A stretch of DNA of 19,613 bases, taken from positions 1 to 19,613 of the forward strand of contig JBAXRO010000033.1 of assembly GCA_037131165.1 (NCBI GenBank), read 5' to 3'. Positions 13,163 to 19,613 of the stretch are shown piece by piece. This DNA is from WLNJ01 sp037131165 (lineage in GTDB: Bacteria > Actinomycetota > Thermoleophilia > Solirubrobacterales > Solirubrobacteraceae). The position numbers were made by a program, and so were the translations under genes. Within the stretch, counting starts at the first letter, position 1, and each line of letters begins with the position of its first letter. The notes beneath the pieces are model-generated. The model did no database searches, was not told where the DNA came from, and saw only the letters and a program-made list of their open reading frames with translations.

Positions 13163-16100
13163 TCAGCCCTGACGGGCGCTTCCCGCTGCGATTTCGTCCT
13201 CGCTGCGACTGCAGATGCTGCCGCGGGCCGGGCAGCCCCGACAGATCGCTTCCGAAGGCGTCGAGGTCGGGCCGATCGCGCCGCCCAGCAATGCCCCGAT
13301 GCGCCCCGCGAGGCTCTCGGTCAGGCGCGGAACGTCGTCCTGCGTCCAGCGGGTCACGACCGGCTCGTCGGGCCGCTCGGCATAGAGGTGCGTGACCTCG
13401 ACCGACTCGGGCCGCGATTCCTGCCCCCCGCTCTCGAGCGCCGCAAGGGCGTAGGCGTCGCGCTGGATCGAGTAATCGGCGGCTACGAGCGCCTCGAGGT
13501 CGGGTGATCCGCCCGCACCGCTGCTCGTCTTCCAGTCGATCACCAGGACCCGGCCCTCCCCGTCATGGGCGAACACGTCGAACACCCCGCGCAGCGGGAT
13601 CTTGCCGTGGCTGGCGCAGTCGACGAGCAGGGCGAAGCTCTCCTCACGCCTCACCGAGCGCTGTTCGATCGCGGCGAGAGCCTCGAGCCGCTGCCACGAT
13701 GCCGAGCCGAGGATCGCCTCGGTCACCGCGACCACCTCGGCAGCGTCATCGGCTGCGAGCTTCTCCTGCTCGCGACCGGCTGCCGCGATCGCATCTTCCT
13801 CCGAGGGGCGTGCGGCCCCGAATGCCTGGTTCTCGAGCAATGCATGCATGACCGTCCCCCTCACCCTCGGCGAGAGGCCCTCGGCCGGCTTCCCAGCCTT
13901 GTCCGGCTCGAATGCCGGGGGCATGCCGATCACCGTCTCCGCGTACCAGCGGTAGGAACAGTTGGATGCGGTCTGCAGCCCGGTGTAGGAAAAGCCGGAC
14001 GGGCTGACCGGGGCCGGCGGTGGATCGAGTGCCCCCGGGCATCGGACCGGCTCGGCCGGTTCCGCTGCGGGCGGGGCTTCGGGTGCGTGGTCGGCAAGCA
14101 GAGCGAGCGCTCCCCCGCGATCGACGACGACCTTGACCTTGGCCTTGACCGACCCGGGAAGCTCTTCGACCCACTCCAGATCCGGGTCGTCCTCCGGTTC
14201 GTCGCCCTGCTTCACCCCGAACCGGGCATGGAGTGTCGGGGCGACATGGTCGTGCGACTCGGCGAGGTATGAACGGCCACCTTCCGGGCCGATCAGGGCA
14301 CCGTCCTCCTTGCGGATCCGCGCGGTCCCTACGAGGACGAGCCGGCGCTCGGCTCTCGTCGTCGCCACGTAGAACAGGCGCGCGCGCTCCTGGCGCTCGG
14401 CTTCTTCGCGCTCATCGGCCAGCTCGCGGTCGAAGAGGATGTGGGTGCCGTCCCTGTCGGACTTCGTGGTCATCAGCGCTCGCGAGCCGTCGGACGAGAC
14501 CCTCAGCTGATCGCTGTCGGACTGATGCTGGGCTCCAAGCGCCGGGATGATCACGGTGTCGAACTGGAGTCCCTTCGACCCGTGCATCGTCAGCAGCCGG
14601 ACCGCCCCCTTGGAATCGCCGTCCTGCTCGACGACCGCCTCCTGGTCGTCGTCGGTCGCCTCGACGGAGGCAAGCGCGTTGACCTCGTCGGCGAACGCCC
14701 TCGGGTCGGAGCCGTTGAGCGCCTCCCAAGCGTCGGCGAACCGCTGCATCGCCCTGATGTTCGCGAGCCGCCGCTCGCCCTCCACCAGCCCGAGCAGATG
14801 GAGGTCGAACCCGGTCTCGACGAGGGCCGCTTCGATCGAGGTCGACAGCAGCCGCCTGCCCGCGAGGCCGCGCTGGGCCTGGAACCAGGCGACGAACCAG
14901 TCGAGGGCATTCCTGTCGCGCTCGGCGAGCGGCAAGTCGGCCGGGTCGAGCATCACCGACCAGATCGAGGTGCGCTGACGCCGTGCTCGACGGGCGAGCA
15001 GGACGAGGGCGTCGACGGACAGGCCGGCGATCGGGGAGCGCAGGACCCTGAGCAGGCGGGGCTCGTCGTTGGGGTTGCCGACTGCGGCAAGCAACGACAC
15101 GACATCGTCGACCTCCGGCCTCGACCAGAGGCCGCCGCCGCCCTCGACCACGGCCGGGATGCCGATCGAGCGAAGCGCGTCGGCTATGCCGGGCAGCACT
15201 CCCCTCGAGCGGGCGAGCACTGCGACGTCCGAGTAACTGGCGATCTCCCCTGCGTCGTGGAGGGCCTTGATTCTCATCGCGACAACGGCGCGCTCGAGAT
15301 CGGCCTTGGCCGAGTCGGACGCGTCGTCGTGCTCGAAGTCGACCACGTGGAACTCGACGGGATCCGTTGGCGTAGCCCGGTCGCTCCCGACGAGCAGCGG
15401 TGAGAAGCCCTCGACCCCGAGTCCCCCGTGGACGGCGTTGTTGACCTCGAGCACGCCGGCCACCGACCGGTAGTTGGTGCGCAACTGGAGCACCCGGCCC
15501 TCAGGAGAAAGCAGCCGTTCGCGATCGCGGATCAACGAGACGTCGGCGCCGCGGAAGCCGTAGATCGCCTGGGCCGCATCGCCGACGGCGTAGTACGAGT
15601 CGCCGGAGACGAGCTCGATCAACCGCTGCTGGAGCCCGTTGACATCCTGGAACTCGTCGACGAAGACCCTGTCGAACCGAGGCAGCGAACCCGAGGAGGC
15701 CTCACGCTCGAGCTGTTCGACGGCCGCCAGTTCGACATCGGCGAAGGTCAGGACCCCCTCAGCCCGCTTGCGCTCATCGAGGATCTCGGTGTAGAGGTCG
15801 AACAGCTTCGAGGCGGTGCGATAGCGGGGCAACATCTCGCGCTCGGCGATCGACCCGAGGACGGTGAGGCGTGCCTCGCCGTAGGTCTCCATCTCGTCGA
15901 CCTTGAGGGCCGTGCTCTGCCCCGAGCTCAGCTTCGGCAGGTCCTCGGCGGTTATCGAGGCGGAATCGAGCAGCGGCAGTTGGGCGAGGGCGTCGAGCAC
16001 CTTGTCGACGCTCTTGGAGCTGTTGGCTCCCGAGTCGAGTTGGGCGTCGACTGCGGCCCGGAGCCGCACCCCTGCCTCGCGCAGGGCGTCGAGGCGCTGG

Positions 16101-16696
16101 CCGAGCGCTTCCATTACCTCGGCCTCGGAGATCTCGGGCAGATTCATCTCCGGCGCACCGGCGGTGAGCAACTTGTCGTGGACCCCGATCAGCAGGCCGC
16201 GGACATTCCAGACCTGCTCGAGCAGGTCGAGCGCGTCGTCGCAATCGTCCGAGTCGAGCATCCGCCCGAGGGCGGCGTCGATCGCCCGCTGGTGGAAGAG
16301 CCTCGTCTCTGCTCCCTTGGCCAACAGCGAGAAAGCTGGATCGAGCCCGAGCTCGAGAGCACTCGCCGCCAGCAGCCTGTTGCAGTAGGCATCGATCGTC
16401 TCGACGACCGGGTCGTGTGCCGGGAGCTGAGCCTCCTCACCGTGACGCTCGACGAGCAGTTCAGCCATGCGCACGCGAATACGGTTCTTCATCTCGGCGG
16501 CGGCCCTGTTGGTGAAAGTCACGGCGAGGATCGAACGCGGATCGAGGCCGTCGTCGACGATCGATCGCACGACGCACTCGACCAGCACGCCTGTCTTGCC
16601 GCTGCCAGCGCCAGCCGTGACAAGCACCGAGCTGCCCCTCGCATCGATCGCGGCTTGCTGCTCGGGGTTGAAGCTCGCGATACCGCCCCCGCTCAC
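13163..16696 (-). CDS. addA: AddA-like ATP-dependent helicase/nuclease (UvrD-type motor plus PD-(D/E)XK nuclease)
   Basis: A 1177-residue motor-nuclease subunit for resecting double-strand breaks before RecA recombination. Superfamily 1 motifs appear in order: FNPEQQAAI, Walker A AGAGSGKT (28-35), DEFQD (347-351), GDAAQAIYGFRGAD, LRTNYRS, LLTMHGSKGLQFDTV and FYVATTRAERR. The C-terminal RecB-type nuclease has His952, Asp1040, Asp1054/Lys1056 (DWKTS) and Gln1078/Tyr1082, all intact. Cys913 plus Cys1152, Cys1155 and Cys1162 resemble an iron-sulfur staple around the nuclease, which in Bacillus is a feature of AddB, not AddA. The frame is open to an ATG at 16717, but that has no ribosome site; the GTG at 16696 has GGGAGG six bases upstream and overlaps the addB stop as GTGA, so I chose it. 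The mycobacterial AdnAB system is a close alternative name. Confidence 0.9.
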   Translation of the reverse strand: MSGGGIASFNPEQQAAIDARGSSVLVTAGAGSGKTGVLVECVVRSIVDDGLDPRSILAVTFTNRAAAEMKNRIRVRMAELLVERHGEEAQLPAHDPVVETIDAYCNRLLAASALELGLDPAFSLLAKGAETRLFHQRAIDAALGRMLDSDDCDDALDLLEQVWNVRGLLIGVHDKLLTAGAPEMNLPEISEAEVMEALGQRLDALREAGVRLRAAVDAQLDSGANSSKSVDKVLDALAQLPLLDSASITAEDLPKLSSGQSTALKVDEMETYGEARLTVLGSIAEREMLPRYRTASKLFDLYTEILDERKRAEGVLTFADVELAAVEQLEREASSGSLPRFDRVFVDEFQDVNGLQQRLIELVSGDSYYAVGDAAQAIYGFRGADVSLIRDRERLLSPEGRVLQLRTNYRSVAGVLEVNNAVHGGLGVEGFSPLLVGSDRATPTDPVEFHVVDFEHDDASDSAKADLERAVVAMRIKALHDAGEIASYSDVAVLARSRGVLPGIADALRSIGIPAVVEGGGGLWSRPEVDDVVSLLAAVGNPNDEPRLLRVLRSPIAGLSVDALVLLARRARRQRTSIWSVMLDPADLPLAERDRNALDWFVAWFQAQRGLAGRRLLSTSIEAALVETGFDLHLLGLVEGERRLANIRAMQRFADAWEALNGSDPRAFADEVNALASVEATDDDQEAVVEQDGDSKGAVRLLTMHGSKGLQFDTVIIPALGAQHQSDSDQLRVSSDGSRALMTTKSDRDGTHILFDRELADEREEAERQERARLFYVATTRAERRLVLVGTARIRKEDGALIGPEGGRSYLAESHDHVAPTLHARFGVKQGDEPEDDPDLEWVEELPGSVKAKVKVVVDRGGALALLADHAPEAPPAAEPAEPVRCPGALDPPPAPVSPSGFSYTGLQTASNCSYRWYAETVIGMPPAFEPDKAGKPAEGLSPRVRGTVMHALLENQAFGAARPSEEDAIAAAGREQEKLAADDAAEVVAVTEAILGSASWQRLEALAAIEQRSVRREESFALLVDCASHGKIPLRGVFDVFAHDGEGRVLVIDWKTSSGAGGSPDLEALVAADYSIQRDAYALAALESGGQESRPESVEVTHLYAERPDEPVVTRWTQDDVPRLTESLAGRIGALLGGAIGPTSTPSEAICRGCPARGSICSRSEDEIAAGSARQG

Positions 16697-19596
16697 GGGC
16701 GCCTCCCACAGAGCCATGGATGGGGGCAGTCGCAGTTGTCGGCCGGTGGGACGCGGCCGTCGACCATCGCCTGCACCACCTCCATCGCCTGATCGACCGA
16801 CGCGGCGAGCAAGGCGTCGAGTTCCTCTCTACCGAGGGAGGACTTGAAAGATGAGCCCGACGCGAGGCCGTTCAGCAGCCCTCCCCTGCGCTGCGAGTCC
16901 TTGAGCGTCTCGTAGAAGGCACCTCCGGCCTGGAGCTTGAGCTCCCGGCTGGCCGCCAGCAGGTAGAGCGGCGCCTGGAAGACGGGCCGGTGCTCGTCCG
17001 TCCAGAACTCCGCGGCCCTGTTGCCGGCGTTCGTCTTGGCGGCTGCGGGGTTGCGCGGCCTGCCGTGGGAGCGACCGCTCTTGTAGTCGCGGATCACCAC
17101 CAGTTCCTCACCCTCGTCTGTGACCGCGACGTCGACCCTGTCGATCTTCCCGGTGACGGTCAGCCCGTTGCCGAGGTCGAGCGGCTCGACCTCGTCGCTC
17201 GTCCCGAACTGGAACTCGACGTGCTTCGGGGTCCAACCGTCGGCCCGTTCAATCTCGAGATCGAGCCAGAGGTGCAGCAGCCGCCTTGCCTGTTCGATGC
17301 GAAGTCGCGCCGAAACTGTCGAACCGAGAGTCGAAGCGGCAGTGGCGAGTGCCTCCTCGAAGGCGTCGACGATCACCTGCCTGTTGTCCTCCGAGACCGG
17401 ACCGAGATTGCGCTCGATGATCACGCCGATCCCGTGCTCGAGAGCGTCGTGGACGACATTGCCGAGTTCCATGTGCTCGGGTCGCTCGTCGAAGTCGAGC
17501 GGGTTGAGGACGACGTCGGCCAGCCACCGGGCGGGGCATTCCGTGTAGCGCTCGAGCCGGGTCGGCGAGGCAACGCTGCCGAGGTCGCCCGCGATGGCCG
17601 CAGCCGCTTCGGCTCCCAACTGAGCGGGGGCGGCCGGGTGCAGGGAAGCCCGGCCGTTTAGGGCCTCGAGCCGGTCGGCACCGCGATCGCCCGCTTCACC
17701 GTCGACGAGTCCGGCGCGGCGGCCCTCATCGAAGTCGTCGAATTCCCTGCCGAGCAGCCTCATCGCCTCGTCGAGGAAGGGCGACCTCGGGAGCTCGTCG
17801 CCCTTGTCGTCCACCCCGCGCCTGACGAGCACGAGCTGCTCGCGCGCCCTCGCGGCGCAGATCACGAACTGCTCGCGCTCCGCGCCGGAGTGGACCTCAG
17901 AGGCACTGATCCGCTCGTCTTCCAGAGCGAGGCCTTCGGCCGCCGCGTCCTCGAGGAACGGATCCGGGCTGAACGAGGATGGGAAAAGCCCGTCCTCCAG
18001 CCCGCAGACAACCACAGTGTCGAAGCTTCGCCCCCTGATCGAGAGTGCGTCGCTGATCAGCACCGCTCCCGGCCGGGCGAGGCCGTCCGAGAGTTCGACT
18101 GGCAGCGCCGCCAGCTCGTCGATCATCGCCTGCGGCGAGTCGGCGTCGAACAGCTCGGCCACGTCGGCGGCCCCAACGGTCACCGCGGTCAATGCGGCAG
18201 CCTGCTCGGCCTGATCGAGCCTCAGCGGATTGCCGTCGCCGGAGGCGAGACGGGTGAACAGCTCGCGAGCGACCGTCTTGATCGCGCCTGCCATCCCGGT
18301 CGCGGTCTTCGCTCCCGCGACCGAACCGGAGAACTCGGGGGCCGCCTCCCGACGGGCGCTCCACTCCGCCAGCAGGCGGGCCGCCCGGCGATCGCCGTCG
18401 ACCCTCATCCCGCGATCGATCTCCTCGGCGGCAGCGATCCCTCGCGGATCCGAGGTCGCGGAGATCCAGGCCACTGCGTCGGCCGCCTCGGCGCGGTCAC
18501 GGTCGAGTTCGCATCTCAGCAGCCCCACCAGTGAGGAGCCGAGCGCCGTTGCCCCGAGCGCGACGGAGCGCTGCCAGGAGGCCTCGAAGCCTCGGTCGCG
18601 AAGGGCAGCGACGATCGGCTCGGCCGACATCCGCGGCGGCTTGACGATCACCAGGTCCTCGACTGCGACATCGGCTGACACCCTCGAGGCAACCTCCTTT
18701 GCGACCAGTTCAGCCGCTGCGGTCGTGCCGCTGCCGACAAGGACCCTGACCGTGTCCGAGGCCCCTCGCGCGGCCCCCTTGGCCGCCCCTGAGAACAGAT
18801 GCGATTCGAGCAGCCCTGGACCGCGTGGCTCGCGCGCAGCCGGAAGCGACTCGACCGGGACACCTCCCGGGATATGGCGGGCGAAGGCCCTGACGGTGTG
18901 CTCGGCAAGCCCAACCCGTTCGCGACCATCGGCGGGCAGCGAGACGACCACGTCGCACTGGAGCGACAGAGCGGTCAGTGCCCGCCTCTGGACGACCGTC
19001 AACTCGCTGAAGCCGTAGACCAGCACGGGCCGCTCGTCCCACAGCCCATTCTCGCGCTCGAGGCGCTCGAGGACCGAGAGCGCCTGACGCTCACGGTCTG
19101 TCACGCCCTCCGATTCGAGCACCGACTCGTAGGAGGCGAGCAATCGGGCAAGCTCGACCCGGCGTTGGTCGCCGCTTCCTTCGACCAGCTCGGCCAGCCG
19201 CCGCGAGTCGAGCCCGGCGCGCCCGACCTCCCTGAAGACCGACTCCAGCGAGGTTGTGAAGCCGACGGTCGCGGACGAGCCGAGCAGGCAGTCGAGTCCA
19301 TCCGAGGCTCCGACGATCGCCTTTCGCACGAGGGTCCGCCTGCGCAGCGGCCCGATCAGCCTGAGTCCGATGCCGTGCCTGCGCGCCAGCAGTCCGACCA
19401 GCGCCTCCCAGGTCACGACCCGGCCTCCGACGAGGGACCCGCCGCCCAGCAGCTCGCGCTCGTAGGAGTCGCGGTCCGATGCCGTCGGGACAACGAGGAT
19501 CGGAGCGTCACCGGCCTCCGCTCGCGACCGGAACGCCCCGAGGACCTCACCGGCCTTGGCGGCGTTGGCGGGTCCTGTAATCAGCTTGAGCGGCAC
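16693..19596 (-). CDS. addB: AddB-like subunit of the helicase-nuclease (degenerate motor, PD-(D/E)XK nuclease)
   Basis: A protein of about 967 residues. The N-terminal region resembles the SF1-like fold of AddB, but the Walker A equivalent (TGPANAAK, 7-14) lacks the Gly-Lys-Thr core, so the motor is probably structural or scans DNA. CGLEDGLFP (531-539) is a typical AddB helicase-remnant motif. The C-terminal nuclease is complete: His716, Asp819 (GKIDRVD), Asp837/Lys839 (DYKSG) and Gln874/Tyr878. Cys687 with Cys955, Cys957 and Cys963 would form the cluster site, but the spacing is CxCx5C instead of the usual Cx2Cx5C. Gene order addB-addA matches Firmicutes. It overlaps addA by 4 nt. The GTG at 19596 fits family N-termini (LKLITGPAN), but no strong ribosome site is visible and the frame stays open to the right edge, so the true start could lie outside the window. 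Confidence 0.85.
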   Translation of the reverse strand: MPLKLITGPANAAKAGEVLGAFRSRAEAGDAPILVVPTASDRDSYERELLGGGSLVGGRVVTWEALVGLLARRHGIGLRLIGPLRRRTLVRKAIVGASDGLDCLLGSSATVGFTTSLESVFREVGRAGLDSRRLAELVEGSGDQRRVELARLLASYESVLESEGVTDRERQALSVLERLERENGLWDERPVLVYGFSELTVVQRRALTALSLQCDVVVSLPADGRERVGLAEHTVRAFARHIPGGVPVESLPAAREPRGPGLLESHLFSGAAKGAARGASDTVRVLVGSGTTAAAELVAKEVASRVSADVAVEDLVIVKPPRMSAEPIVAALRDRGFEASWQRSVALGATALGSSLVGLLRCELDRDRAEAADAVAWISATSDPRGIAAAEEIDRGMRVDGDRRAARLLAEWSARREAAPEFSGSVAGAKTATGMAGAIKTVARELFTRLASGDGNPLRLDQAEQAAALTAVTVGAADVAELFDADSPQAMIDELAALPVELSDGLARPGAVLISDALSIRGRSFDTVVVCGLEDGLFPSSFSPDPFLEDAAAEGLALEDERISASEVHSGAEREQFVICAARAREQLVLVRRGVDDKGDELPRSPFLDEAMRLLGREFDDFDEGRRAGLVDGEAGDRGADRLEALNGRASLHPAAPAQLGAEAAAAIAGDLGSVASPTRLERYTECPARWLADVVLNPLDFDERPEHMELGNVVHDALEHGIGVIIERNLGPVSEDNRQVIVDAFEEALATAASTLGSTVSARLRIEQARRLLHLWLDLEIERADGWTPKHVEFQFGTSDEVEPLDLGNGLTVTGKIDRVDVAVTDEGEELVVIRDYKSGRSHGRPRNPAAAKTNAGNRAAEFWTDEHRPVFQAPLYLLAASRELKLQAGGAFYETLKDSQRRGGLLNGLASGSSFKSSLGREELDALLAASVDQAMEVVQAMVDGRVPPADNCDCPHPWLCGRRP

Positions 19597-19613
19597 GGAT
19601 GATCCGGTTGCAA

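Noticed and set aside
13149..13164. GATCCCC-CC-GGGGATC inverted repeat at the end of the AddA-like gene
   Set aside because: A possible terminator, but with a two-base loop and no T-run, so it is not listed as a feature.
16697..16717. ATG start for the AddA-like gene
   Set aside because: There is no ribosome site upstream, whereas the GTG at 16696 has GGGAGG and a GTGA overlap with the preceding stop.
1..19613. CRISPR arrays, tRNA/rRNA genes, insertion sequences, phage or defence genes
   Set aside because: No regularly spaced repeats, cloverleaf, terminal inverted repeats or transposase/defence motifs were seen. The helicase-nuclease pair is best explained as recombinational repair.

Overview
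All eight protein-coding genes lie on the minus strand, so transcription runs from the right end of the window to the left. The DNA is very GC-rich, most of the start codons are GTG, and the gene families point to a high-GC actinobacterium. A member of the class Thermoleophilia (Solirubrobacter/Conexibacter-like) is my inference, from the look of the secreted protein at the left edge and of the large secreted acylase. I saw no tRNA, rRNA, CRISPR array, insertion sequence or phage gene. No intergenic gap exceeds about 215 bp.

Right to left: (1) 19596-13163 is a two-gene, translationally coupled unit for an AddAB/RecBCD-type double-strand-break helicase-nuclease. The AddB-like subunit has a degenerate ATP site and an intact nuclease; the AddA-like subunit has an active UvrD-type motor and an intact nuclease. 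Both carry a four-cysteine signature. (2) 13024-7048 is gltB-gltD, the two subunits of NADPH-type glutamate synthase, overlapping by 8 nt. (3) 6939-4303 is a secreted penicillin-amidase-family Ntn acylase with its own sigma70-like promoter and a downstream hairpin. (4) 4161-2144 is a flavin-containing monooxygenase followed by a TetR-family repressor. A perfect 22-bp palindrome sits on the promoter of this pair, as expected of an autoregulated, ligand-inducible oxidation module. (5) 1931-1 is an ECF sigma factor fused in one polypeptide to an anti-sigma-type zinc finger, a predicted membrane segment and a Pro/Ala-rich tail. It is followed 26 bp later by an exported, cysteine-containing protein that runs off the left edge.

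The DNA-repair and nitrogen-assimilation blocks are housekeeping. The more distinctive parts are the sigma/anti-sigma fusion with its exported neighbour, the well-resolved FMO-TetR control region, and the cysteine pattern of the AddAB-like pair. I found no clearly new defence or mobile system. Promoter, operator and hairpin calls come from reading the sequence by eye and have no experimental or comparative support here.
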